From: Verrucosispora sioxanthis
Lineage (GTDB): Bacteria > Actinomycetota > Actinomycetes > Mycobacteriales > Micromonosporaceae
Length of the DNA stretch: 64,000 bases
Direction: 5' to 3'
NCBI RefSeq assembly: GCF_010560025.1
Contig: NZ_SAIY01000006.1
Coordinates: 248,001 to 312,000 of the forward strand
Positions 9,854 to 17,833 of this stretch are shown here, piece after piece (positions within the stretch are counted from its first letter, which is position 1; each line of letters starts with the position of its first letter). Made by a program: the position numbers and the translations under genes. The notes beneath the pieces are model-generated. The model searched no databases. It saw only the letters and a program-made list of their open reading frames with translations, and was not told the origin of the DNA.

Positions 9854-10837
9854 GTGAGCGTGGCACCCGGTTGGTACGTCGACCCCGCCGACCCGGAAAC
9901 CCGCAGGTACTGGGACGGCGAGGGCTGGATCGGCGCGCCCATCCCGGTCGACGCGACACCACCCGACGGGCCACCGCCGCCCGAGCCCGAGCCGGCACCG
10001 GAGCCGACCTCGCCTGCAGCCACCTCGACACCTGCCACGCCCGACGTCCCCGCCGCCGGTACCCCGTCGGCCACCGTTCCCCAGGGCTCGCCGTCGGGCT
10101 GGCCCGGTGGTGGGGCAGCGCCACACGGTCCGCCGCCCGGCTGGCCAGGCGGCCCAGCGTCGTCGCAGGGTGGACCGGCCTGGCCGACAGGTGACACGCC
10201 GCAGGGGCCGCCGCCCGGCTGGCCGTACCCGACCTGGCCCGGACGCCCGCCGGCACCCCGGCCGCACGGCATGCCGCTCGCCTCGTTCGGCGCCCGGCTG
10301 GGTGCCCGGCTTATCGACTTCGGCATCGTCTTCCTGCTCAACGCCCTGGTCAACGGCTGGTTCGTCTGGCGCTACCTCCAGGAACTCTCCGCACCGCTGG
10401 ACGAGTTCTGGCGCCGGGTGCAGTCCCAGGACCGCACCACCGACCCGCTGCCCGCCGCCGGCGATCAGGCCGGCGCGCTGGTGGTGACGATCCTGCTCAT
10501 CGCCACCGCGCTCTGGCTGGCGTACGAGGTGCCGTCGATGGCCGCCAGCGGGCAGACCTTCGGCAAGCGGCTGCTGCGGGTCCGGGCGGTGCCGGTCGAG
10601 GCGGACGCGCCCCTGGGCTTCGGCCGGGCGCTGCGCCGCTGGAACACTCTCGGCCTGCCCACGCTGCTCTGGTACTGCTGCGGCCTCGGCTTACTGCTCC
10701 AACTGATCGACGCGCTCTCACCGCTGTTCGACCATCCGCTGCGGCAGGCACTGCACGACAAGCGGGCGCAGACCGTGGTGGTTCAGCTTCCCCGTACCCC
10801 CGACGACCGCGCCAACCCACCGGGAGAGACCTCATGA
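9854..10837 (+). CDS. DUF2510/RDD-family membrane protein
   Basis: About 327 aa. Residues 1-35 (APGWYVDPADPETRRYWDGEGW) are a DUF2510 motif, common at the N-terminus of actinobacterial membrane proteins. Residues 35-140 are Pro/Gly-rich with PPPGWPGG repeats. From about 140 an RDD domain follows (PLASFGARLGARLIDFGIVFLLNALV; SGQTFGKRLLRVRAVPVE; LHDKRAQTVVV) with about three to four membrane helices. GTG 9854 is the start. The gene ends in ATGA overlapping the aminotransferase start, so the two are translationally coupled. It is paralogous to the preceding RDD gene. Function is not known. Confidence 0.85.
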   Translation: MSVAPGWYVDPADPETRRYWDGEGWIGAPIPVDATPPDGPPPPEPEPAPEPTSPAATSTPATPDVPAAGTPSATVPQGSPSGWPGGGAAPHGPPPGWPGGPASSQGGPAWPTGDTPQGPPPGWPYPTWPGRPPAPRPHGMPLASFGARLGARLIDFGIVFLLNALVNGWFVWRYLQELSAPLDEFWRRVQSQDRTTDPLPAAGDQAGALVVTILLIATALWLAYEVPSMAASGQTFGKRLLRVRAVPVEADAPLGFGRALRRWNTLGLPTLLWYCCGLGLLLQLIDALSPLFDHPLRQALHDKRAQTVVVQLPRTPDDRANPPGETS

Positions 10838-11934
10838 CCGACGGACGACAGCAGGCGGCGGTGCGGCTGACCCGCGCCGACCTGGACGCGCTGCCCAACT
10901 ACGTGCCCGGGCGCAGTCCGGCCGACCTGGCCCGTGAGCTGGGCCTGCCCGAGGCGATCAAGCTGGCCAGCAACGAGGTGCCGTACGGCCCGCTGCCCGG
11001 CGTGGTGGAGGCGGTGGCCGAGGCGGTCGCCGGCGTGCACCGCTACCCGGACATGGGCGTGGTCGCGCTCCGCCAGGCGCTCGCCGAGCGGTACGGGGTG
11101 GACGTCGACCGGGTGGCGACGGGCTGCGGTTCGGTGGCGCTGGCCGAGCACCTGGTCCGCGCCACCTGCCTGCCCGGCGACGAGCTCGTCTACTCGTGGC
11201 GCTCGTTCGAGGCGTACCCGATCATCGCGGCGACCAGCGGCGCGACAAGCGTGCAGGTGCCCAACGACGCCGGGCACGGGCATGACCTGGCGGCGATGGC
11301 CGCGGCGGTGACCGACCGCACCCGGATGATCCTGGTCTGCAACCCGAACAATCCGACCGGCACCGCGGTACGCCGAGCGGAGCTGGACCGCTTCCTCGAC
11401 GCCGTACCCGACGACGTGCTGGTGGTGATCGACGAGGCGTACCGCGAGTTCGTCACGGACCCGGAGGTGCCGGACGGGCTGGACTACGCCGACCGGCCGA
11501 ACGTCGCGGTGCTGCGCACCCTGTCCAAGGCGTGGGGCCTGGCCGGTCTGCGGATCGGCTTCCTGGTCGCCCAGCCGCAGGTGGCGGCGGCGGTCCGCAA
11601 GGTCGTCACGCCGTTCTCCACCAGCATGGCCGCCCAGGCGGGCGCGTTGGCCGCGCTGGCCCAGGCCGACGAGGTACGCCGGCGGTGCGCGCTGGTGGTG
11701 GCCGAACGCGAGCGCGTCGGTGAGGCGCTGACCAAGCTCGTCCCCGGTGTGCCGGCCAGCCAGGCGAACTTCGTCTGGCTTCCGCTGGGCGACCGGGCGG
11801 TGGAGTTCGGCAAGGCGTGCGAGTCGCGGGGCGTGATCGTCCGTCCGTTCCCCGGCGACGGAGTGCGGGTCACCATCGGCACCCCGACCGAGAACGACGC
11901 CTTCCTGGCCGCGGCCGAGGCCGCCCTGAGCTGA
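10834..11934 (+). CDS. Histidinol-phosphate/aromatic aminotransferase, PLP class I/II
   Basis: About 366 aa, fold-type I. KLASNEVPYGPLP is the N-terminal substrate segment, CNPNNPTGT (about 169-177) and VIDEAYREFV contact PLP, and Lys232 in RTLSKAWGLAGLRIGF forms the Schiff base. The family covers HisC and the aromatic Pat enzymes. With no other his genes here and hppD nearby, an aromatic role (tyrosine to 4-hydroxyphenylpyruvate) is attractive but only inferred from context. It overlaps the upstream RDD gene by 4 bp. A 12-bp perfect stem terminator follows at 11961-11993. Confidence 0.88.
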   Translation: MTDGRQQAAVRLTRADLDALPNYVPGRSPADLARELGLPEAIKLASNEVPYGPLPGVVEAVAEAVAGVHRYPDMGVVALRQALAERYGVDVDRVATGCGSVALAEHLVRATCLPGDELVYSWRSFEAYPIIAATSGATSVQVPNDAGHGHDLAAMAAAVTDRTRMILVCNPNNPTGTAVRRAELDRFLDAVPDDVLVVIDEAYREFVTDPEVPDGLDYADRPNVAVLRTLSKAWGLAGLRIGFLVAQPQVAAAVRKVVTPFSTSMAAQAGALAALAQADEVRRRCALVVAERERVGEALTKLVPGVPASQANFVWLPLGDRAVEFGKACESRGVIVRPFPGDGVRVTIGTPTENDAFLAAAEAALS

Positions 11935-11960
11935 CGCCCCGAACGCACCGAGGAGTTACC

Positions 11961-11993
11961 GGGCCGGTCCGCCATCCCCCAGCGGACCGGCCC
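11961..11993. terminator. Bidirectional intrinsic hairpin after the aminotransferase gene
   Basis: GGGCCGGTCCGC (11961-11972) pairs perfectly with GCGGACCGGCCC (11982-11993) around a 9-base loop. It lies between two convergent genes. No T-run follows, which is usual in actinomycetes. Confidence 0.75.
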
Positions 11994-12000
11994 GAGTCTC

Positions 12001-13092
12001 CTACCCCTGCGGCACCGGCTCCCGCTGCTGCGACCGCCGCCGGTAGGCGAAGCCGAACAGCAGCGCCAGCACCAGCCCCGAGGCGACAAGTCCGCCGGCC
12101 AGCACCCCGCTCGACCGGTCGGCGCTCGCCGCCGCCGGGACGGTCGCGCCGCCGAAGCTGACCCTGCCGCTGGCGCTGCGCTTCGTCCAGCCGCTGGCCA
12201 GGTCGAGCTTTGCCGACCAGGGCCCGTCGGGCAGGCGGGAGTCGAGCGCGATACGGACGGTGGTGCTGCCGTTCAGGGGCAGCGTCGCGGCCTCGACCCG
12301 GACCGGATCGGTGGACAGCCCACCCGGCCCGTCGGCGAGCCGGAGTTCGCCGGCCAGGTCGAGCGCCCGCTTGCCGGTGTTGCGTACGTCGGCGGTGACG
12401 ACCGGCGTACCGTCGGGCTCCCGCAGGCCGGTCAGCGGCCCGATCTGGAAGCCGGACGGCGGCTCCCCGCCCGGACCCACCGACAGGTAGACCCGGATGC
12501 CGGCTCGACCGACGTTGCGGATCTGCTGGCCGTCCGTGCCCGAGATCTCGGCCCAGACCACCGCGTACCGCTCGCCGGCTTCGGCGGCGCGCGGCACCCG
12601 GATCGTGACCAGCGCCTCCACCTCCTCACCGGCGGCCAGCGCCTCCTCATCGGGTTCCACCCGGATCCAACTGCTCAGCTCGTTCTCGGTCCGGTCCGGC
12701 GCGATGACGAAGCCCTTCTTCGTCACCGTCGCCGCGGCGGCGTAGAGCGCGACCTTGCGCTGGACCTCCGAGGAGTTCTTGACCACGATGCGTCGTTTGA
12801 TCGTGGTGCCGGGCTTCACGTGGTCGACGATGTACTTGTGCGCCCGGGAGTCGTCACGGCGGTTCACCGGTGCGTCGAGCAGGCGCACCCCGACCGACAC
12901 GGCAGGACCGCTGGGGCTCGGCGAGGCACTGCCGGTCGGCTGCGGCGGCTTGGATCGACCGTCTCGCCGGTCGGCCGCCGGCAGGTCGACGACATCGGGT
13001 GGTGCCGGTTCGGCGCGGGTCACCGCCCGGGGCGCCGGCACCGCCCCGGCTGCGGCCGACGCCGGCGCCCCGGCCGTGACCAAAAGGGTCAC
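12001..13092 (-). CDS. DUF916/WxL-interacting-protein-like surface protein
   Basis: About 363 aa or slightly more. A signal-peptide hydrophobic stretch is followed by a Pro/Ser linker. A DUF916-like beta domain covers about 65-210 (YIVDHVKPGTTIKRRIVVKN, ELSSWIRVEP, GERYAVVWAEI). A second beta domain follows (about 215-310, PVVTADVRNTGKRALDLAGEL), then a C-terminal membrane helix (SSGVLAGGLVASGLVLALLFGFAY) and an Arg-rich tail. This is the architecture of WxLIP proteins of Firmicutes. GTG 13092 falls inside the signal peptide. Restoring one G near 13116-13117 would let ATG at 13121 begin a full signal sequence, overlapping the upstream stop as ATGA. It probably acts with the two paralogous secreted proteins upstream. 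Confidence 0.75.
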   Translation of the reverse strand: MTLLVTAGAPASAAAGAVPAPRAVTRAEPAPPDVVDLPAADRRDGRSKPPQPTGSASPSPSGPAVSVGVRLLDAPVNRRDDSRAHKYIVDHVKPGTTIKRRIVVKNSSEVQRKVALYAAAATVTKKGFVIAPDRTENELSSWIRVEPDEEALAAGEEVEALVTIRVPRAAEAGERYAVVWAEISGTDGQQIRNVGRAGIRVYLSVGPGGEPPSGFQIGPLTGLREPDGTPVVTADVRNTGKRALDLAGELRLADGPGGLSTDPVRVEAATLPLNGSTTVRIALDSRLPDGPWSAKLDLASGWTKRSASGRVSFGGATVPAAASADRSSGVLAGGLVASGLVLALLFGFAYRRRSQQREPVPQG

Positions 13093-13117
13093 GGCCAGGG
13101 CGAGGGCGCTGACGCGG

Positions 13118-13658
13118 TCATGACACCGAATGGGTGATCACCCCCGAGTACGAGCCACCGACCGCTCCCCCCGGGATGGTGATCCGGATGTCCGGTGCCC
13201 AGGTCGCGGAGTTGTTGCCGGCGCCGGAGGTCTTCGAGAAGGCGACCCGTGGCACGTTCAGCGTGACCGCATCGGCCTGGGTGGGCTGGCCGGGCACGAA
13301 GGTGCCGGTACCGGTGGTCGAGATTGCCCCCTCCCGACCAGTACTCGACCAGGTTTGGCAGGATCGTCTCCTCGGGAGTGCCAGTGCCGGTGGTGAACGA
13401 GCTGCTGCTCACCGTGGCCGTCCAGGTGGCGTTCAGGGCGGCCCGGCTGTCCGTGACGGTGACGTTGCCCAGTTCGCCGGTGATGGAGTTACCGGCGAAC
13501 GCGGCGCCGAGGTTCACCGATGCCGGGACTGAGATGTCCAGGTTCGCGGTGGCGACCGTGAAGGTCACGATGGTGTCGCCGGACGGGGCGGCGGCGGGTG
13601 CCGCCAGGGCCACCACGGCCGCCGCGGCGGCGGTCAGGGTAAGAAGTGGCTTCCTCAT
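13118..13658 (-). CDS. Small secreted WxL-like surface protein, copy 1 (frameshifted)
   Basis: ATG at 13658 starts a signal peptide (MRKPLLTLTAAAAAVVALA). A beta-rich domain follows, parallel to the gene at 13718: VNLGAAFAG, TWTATVSSSSFTTG, YWSGG. The frame breaks at a C5 run (13327-13331). Removing one base restores AISTTGTGTFVPGQPTQAD, then NNSATWAPDIRITIPGG and a final GVITHSVS ending at 13118, matching the paralogue's end. The frameshift may be an assembly error. The restored stop overlaps the presumed ATG of the DUF916-like gene, so the three genes form one operon. Confidence 0.7.
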
Positions 13659-13717
13659 GCCGATCACGCTCGAGCCGAGAAATCGGCTATACTTGGCATT
13701 AATGGGCAAATCACCTA

Positions 13718-14254
13718 TCAGGCTACAGAGTGGGTGATCGTGCCCGTGTAGGTGCCAGCGACGATGCCGGTCGGCACGACGATCCGCAGGCTCGGGTTCC
13801 AGGCGACCCGGTTGTTGCCGTTGCCGGAGGTCTTCCGGAACGCCTCGCGGGTCACGTTCAGCGCCACCGCCTGCGCCTGGGTGAGCTGCCCGGGCACCAG
13901 GGTGCCGCCGCCGGTGCTCTGCACCGCCGGCCCCGACCAGTAGAAGACCGAGGCGTTGGAGATGGTCCGCTGCGCCCCACCCCCGCCGGTGGTGAAGATC
14001 GTGGCGGAGATCGTCGCCACCCAGGTGTTCGGGTTGATCGGGCCACGGACGTCCGTCACCTCGACCCGACCCAGCGGCCCGGTCAACACCCCGCCGACGA
14101 AGGCGGTGCCGAGGTTGACCGCGGCCGGCACGGTGATGTCCACCCCCGGCGTTGCGGCCAACCGGACGGTCCGCCCGGTCGGGGCGGCGGCCTCCGCCGG
14201 AGCGGCGGCGACAAGGATGACGATCACGCCCAGCAGGGCTGCCAAGAGACGCAC
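13718..14254 (-). CDS. Small secreted WxL-like surface protein, copy 2
   Basis: 178 aa. A signal peptide (LLAALLGVIVILVAAAPAEA) precedes a beta-rich domain: VDITVPAAVNLGTAF, NTWVATISATIFTTG, FYWSGPAV, AWNPSLRIVVPTG, ending GTYTGTITHSVA. It is paralogous to the next gene downstream over its full length. No exact WxL tripeptides are seen, so the family link rests on layout and the neighbouring DUF916-like protein. The start is GTG 14254, with no ribosome-binding site; a -10 six bases upstream implies a leaderless mRNA. It is probably displayed on the cell surface. The function is unknown. Confidence 0.8.
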   Translation of the reverse strand: MRLLAALLGVIVILVAAAPAEAAAPTGRTVRLAATPGVDITVPAAVNLGTAFVGGVLTGPLGRVEVTDVRGPINPNTWVATISATIFTTGGGGAQRTISNASVFYWSGPAVQSTGGGTLVPGQLTQAQAVALNVTREAFRKTSGNGNNRVAWNPSLRIVVPTGIVAGTYTGTITHSVA

Positions 14255-14260
14255 AGTGGG

Positions 14261-14290
14261 ACTATAAGTAACTTATGTCCGTTTTGTCGA
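14261..14290 (-). promoter_or_regulatory. Leaderless promoter of the WxL-like operon with AT-rich palindrome
   Basis: On the minus strand, TCGACA (-35, 14290-14285) is separated by 18 bases from TATAGT (-10, 14266-14261), which ends six bases before the GTG start at 14254. Overlapping the -10 is the palindrome ATAAGTAACTTAT (14264-14276), unusually AT-rich here and a plausible operator. Confidence 0.6.
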
Positions 14291-14310
14291 GCTGACCGCA
14301 CCGCTGATTG

Positions 14311-15575
14311 TCACGTAGCGGCGACTATCAACGATTCGGCGGTCAGGTAGTACCGCTGGTCGTCAGCATCGGGATCGACCGGTGGACGCAGCCGTTCCAC
14401 CACCACGAACCCGGCGGCCGCGTACGCGTCGCCCGGCACCCAGCCGGTGCCGTCGGAGCCGATGTCGAGAACGAAGCCGGACAGTCGCGTACCGGTGGCG
14501 GGGTCCACCGTGACGAGCTCGTTCGCCTCGGTGAGCGCGTGCACCCGACCGGGCTGGACCGCGATCACCCGCCCCGGACCGACCTCGACCCGCCAGCGCT
14601 CCTCGCCACCGGGAACGGTCTCGCCGATGAGCACCCCGTCGACCAGGCTCACCGCCGTCCCGTCGACCAGTTCGGTGCCCGGGCCGTCCAGCGCCGGCAC
14701 CTGGACCGGAGCCTCCGGGCCGAGCAACCAACCCTGGGCGGGCCCGTCGCCGGGGCGGGACGTGCGCAGCGCGGCACAGCCGTCACCGTCCGGCCGGCAG
14801 CCGAGCAACGTGGCGGTCAGCTCGTCACCGGCGTCCGGCGGTCGCCACCTGGCCGTCACCACACCGGTCGCGGTGTCCCGGAACTCGACCACCGCCGGCC
14901 CGTCGCAGTCGTCCACGGTCAGCAGCCGACCACCGAGCCGGCACCCACCGGCTCCCGGCAGCCGGAGCGCACCGCCGCCCGCCACAGCCGTCCGCCATCG
15001 GCCAGGTCGACCGCCTGGACCGCGCCGTCGCCGGAGCTGACGACCACGTGGTGGCCGTCGGCCGTCCGGCTCACCGTGAGCCCGCTCGGCCGCCAGACGA
15101 CCGCCGTGCCGGTGCGTCGCGCCACCCGCTCCGCCGCAGGCTCCGGCCCGGCCGCCCGCCAGGCCACCCGACCGGTACGCGCGTCGATCGCCACGAGTTG
15201 CCCGTCCGACCACCGGCTCACCACCGTCGTCCCGCTCGCCACCACCGCGTCCAGGCTCGCCGGCCAGCGCCGGAAGGACCAGTACGGGGTACGTCGGCTG
15301 CGGCTGTCGACCGGTTGGTCGGCGTACACCTGCCGAGGGGCGGCGTACACCCGTAGCCGACCGTCGACGATCAGCGGAGCGACCGGCAGGCGACCGGTCA
15401 CCCCCGGGTCAGGCATGCTCCGCGCCGGGTAGTCGTCCCGAGCAGGGGTGCTCACCTCCGCCGGCGCCAGGACCCGGTACGCGATGATCCCGGCCGCCGC
15501 GGCGACACCCACCGCCGCCACCGCCGCCACGATCCGCCGCCGACCCGCCGCCCACCCCATGCCGCACCTCCGCAC
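14311..15575 (-). CDS. Membrane-anchored PQQ-like beta-propeller protein (frameshifted)
   Basis: The N-terminal frame begins at ATG 15575 with an Arg-rich leader and one membrane helix (VAAVAAVGVAAAAGIIAY, about 17-34). Propeller-like repeats follow (QLVAIDARTGRVAWRAAG; VVVSSGDGAVQAVDLADGGRLWRA). This frame ends early near 14930. The continuation (GCRLGGRLLTVDDCDGPAVVEF and later ALTEANELVTVDPATGTRL) lies in another frame and ends at 14311. Adding one G in the run near 14944-14946 joins the parts into a protein of about 420 aa. It resembles in type the protein at 3397. The ligand and function are unknown. Confidence 0.7.
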
Positions 15576-15669
15576 GGCACCCTACCCAGCCGCCTCCGGC
15601 CCGCCCCCTGCCCCCGAGCCGCCCCGCCCGCGCGGGTCCGGGCGTTACGGAGGCGTGCGGCGCGCTGGG

Positions 15670-16140
15670 TCAGGCGACGTCGGCGTGGCGGGCACTGGCT
15701 GCGGCGGCCAGGGCGGCTATGTCCTGCCGCAGCACCCGCTCCGCGGCTCGCACCGCCAACCCGCCGAGCAACAGTGCCAGCGCGCGGCCGGCAACCGCGG
15801 CCGGCTGAGCCCGCACCGTCACCGTCACGGAGGCGTAGCGGCGTCCGCGACGGTGGATGTCCCGTAGCGTCCAGGTGATCCGGTAGTCGACGCCGTCACC
15901 GGGCGAGCCGAGGACCAGCCGCCGGGGCGGCTCGGCGGCCAGCACGACGAACTCCTCGGCCATCGTGCCGCCGCCCGGTCGGCTGCGGATCTCCCGCCAG
16001 GACGTGCCCGGGCCGAACGTACCCGGCGTCAGCAGTTGCACGGGCCGATCACCGCACCTGGGGCGGGACAGGTCGGTGAGCACCCGCCACAGATCGGCCG
16101 CGGATGCCGCGACCACGCCGTTGACCGCAACGGTCGACAT
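15670..16140 (-). CDS. SRPBCC-family protein
   Basis: 156 aa. It begins STVAVNGVVAASAADLWRVLTDLSRPRCGD, the usual start of a START-like/polyketide-cyclase-type SRPBCC domain, and continues with GTSWREIRSRPGGGTMAEEF, PPRRLVLGSPGDGVDYRITWTL and a long C-terminal helix. The fold makes a hydrophobic cavity that binds lipids or aromatic compounds; no catalytic role can be read from the sequence. It stands alone, downstream of the DUF397 gene on the same strand. ATG 16140 is the start. Confidence 0.75.
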   Translation of the reverse strand: MSTVAVNGVVAASAADLWRVLTDLSRPRCGDRPVQLLTPGTFGPGTSWREIRSRPGGGTMAEEFVVLAAEPPRRLVLGSPGDGVDYRITWTLRDIHRRGRRYASVTVTVRAQPAAVAGRALALLLGGLAVRAAERVLRQDIAALAAAASARHADVA

Positions 16141-16233
16141 GCCACCTCCCGTGGCACCGACGGTACGCGGCGTGAGCGTGGCTCGGGGTCCCCGTACGGA
16201 GAATCCTCCGCCGGAGACCCCCTGCTGCTGGCA

Positions 16234-16443
16234 TCAGCCGACGAACCGGCCGTCCCGGATCGCGTCGACGAACGCGGTCCAGCCCGGCGGGCTCACCACG
16301 AGCACCGGCCCGGTCTGGTCCTTCGAGTCGCGGATGCCCACCACACCGCGGACGGCGGCCAGGTTGTCGGCCACCTCCACGCAGAGACCCTGGTCGTTGG
16401 AGCGGCTGCTGGTCCGCCAGACCGCGTCCACGAGATCGTGCAT
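16234..16443 (-). CDS. DUF397-domain protein
   Basis: About 69 aa. The domain features are clear: VWRTSSRSNDQGLCVEVAD, VGIRDSKDQTGPVLVVSPPGWTAFVDAIRDG. DUF397 proteins are small actinobacterial partners of XRE/DUF5753 regulators, often in developmental control, but no such partner lies next to this one. ATG 16443 is preferred because GAGGGAG then sits nine bases upstream. The ATG at 16452 has that Shine-Dalgarno directly against it. Confidence 0.85.
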   Translation of the reverse strand: MHDLVDAVWRTSSRSNDQGLCVEVADNLAAVRGVVGIRDSKDQTGPVLVVSPPGWTAFVDAIRDGRFVG

Positions 16444-16570
16444 CGTCGTCATCTCCCTCAGTCTCGACGTTGCGCCACCCGGGACCGGGCCGACCGGAAA
16501 AGGGGGGCACCGGCCGGCCCGGCGCGGCATGGCGACGGAATTCCGAGGCGATCAACGAAGACGGTGACGG

Positions 16571-16601
16571 TCCTTGATCGCACCCGCTGTGCGATCAAGG
16601 A
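16571..16601. terminator. Perfect 13-bp hairpin after fahA
   Basis: TCCTTGATCGCAC (16571-16583) pairs with GTGCGATCAAGGA (16589-16601) around CCGCT. It lies 18 bases past the fahA stop on the minus strand and separates it from the DUF397 gene. The symmetry could also serve as an operator, but the position favours termination. Confidence 0.7.
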
Positions 16602-16618
16602 CAGCTGTCGGGTTCAGG

Positions 16619-17833
16619 TCAGTTCGCTGGCAGGACGGTGCCCGTGACCTCGCCCAACGTGAGGGTGGTGCCGTCCGGGCCCGGTGCGGTGGCGGTGATC
16701 GTCACCGTGTCGCCGTCGGCCAGGAAGGTGCGCTCCGTCCCGCCCACGGAGACCGGTTCGGTGCCGCCCCAACTGAGTTCCAGGAACGAGCCGACCTGGT
16801 CGCGTCGAGGGCCGGAGACCGTGCCGGAGGCGTAGAGGTCGCCGGTGCGCAGCGAGGCGCCGTTGACGGTCAGGTGCGCCAACTGCTGGGCGGGGGTCCA
16901 GTACATGTCGGCGAAGGGCGGCTCGCTGACCGGCTCCCCGTTCCAGAGCACCTTCAGCCGCAGGTCCAGCCCTTGGTGCGGTTCGTCGCGCAGGTAGTCG
17001 GCCACCGGCGGATCCTGCGCCGGGCCGGCGACGAACGCGTCGCGCAGCGCGTCCAGCGGGGTGACCCAGGCGGCGACCGAGGTGGCGAACGACTTCCCCA
17101 GGAACGGCCCGAGCGGCTGGTACTCCCACGCCTGGATGTCCCGTGCCGACCAGTCGTTGACGAGCACCACGCCGAAGACGTGATCGGCGAAGTCGGCGGC
17201 GGCCACCCGGCGGCCGAGCGGGCTCGGCACCCCGACCACGAACCCGACCTCGGCCTCGATGTCGAGCCGCGCGGACGGGCCGAACGTCGGCCCGTCAGAG
17301 CTGGGTCGCTGCCCCTGTGGACGCACCACCGGGGTGCCGGAGACCACGACCGTGCCAGCCCGGCCGTGGTAGCCGATCGGCAGGTGCTTCCAGTTCGGCA
17401 GCAGCGGCGGCTGGCCGGGACGGAAGATCAGGCCGACGTTCGACGCGTGGTGTTCCGAGGAGTAGAAGTCGACGTAGTCGGCCACCTCGAAGGGCAGCTC
17501 CATCCGCACCTCGTCCACCGGCACCAGCAGCGGTTCCACCGCCGCCCGGTGCGTCGGGTCGGTCAGCAGCTCGGTGATCCGATCCCGCACCGCGGTCCAC
17601 TGCGGACGACCGAGCGCCAGGAACGCGTTGAGCGTCGGCCGGCACAGCGCGCCACCGGCCAGCACCAGGTCCGCGGCCTCCGCGCCGGCCAGGTCCAGGA
17701 CGAGGTCGCCGACGCGTACGCCGATGCGCGGCTCGTCGTCGCCCACCCGGAACACCCCGTACGGCAGGTGGTGCACCCCGTACCCGGAACCCGCCGCACC
17801 CGGCACCCAGCTCGCTGGCTGACTCTCGCTCAT
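16619..17833 (-). CDS. fahA: Fumarylacetoacetase
   Basis: Hydrolyses fumarylacetoacetate to fumarate and acetoacetate, the last step of tyrosine catabolism. The protein is 404 aa. Metal and catalytic residues are recognisable: DFYSSEHHASNVG (Asp122, His128/129), DIEAEVGFVVG (Glu193, Glu195), VLVNDWSARDIQAWE (Asp227) and GPFLGKSFATS. ATG 17833 overlaps the stop of the upstream gene as ATGA, so translation is coupled. The two genes run divergently from hmgA, from a gap with a 17-bp palindrome. Confidence 0.96.
   Translation of the reverse strand: MSESQPASWVPGAAGSGYGVHHLPYGVFRVGDDEPRIGVRVGDLVLDLAGAEAADLVLAGGALCRPTLNAFLALGRPQWTAVRDRITELLTDPTHRAAVEPLLVPVDEVRMELPFEVADYVDFYSSEHHASNVGLIFRPGQPPLLPNWKHLPIGYHGRAGTVVVSGTPVVRPQGQRPSSDGPTFGPSARLDIEAEVGFVVGVPSPLGRRVAAADFADHVFGVVLVNDWSARDIQAWEYQPLGPFLGKSFATSVAAWVTPLDALRDAFVAGPAQDPPVADYLRDEPHQGLDLRLKVLWNGEPVSEPPFADMYWTPAQQLAHLTVNGASLRTGDLYASGTVSGPRRDQVGSFLELSWGGTEPVSVGGTERTFLADGDTVTITATAPGPDGTTLTLGEVTGTVLPAN

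Noticed and set aside
7204..10353. An open minus-strand frame of over 1000 codons covering lrp, hppD and the RDD genes.
   Set aside because: Only its last 161 codons (the Lrp-type regulator) have a protein family; the rest is antisense to intact hppD and RDD genes and reflects scarce stop codons in high-GC DNA.
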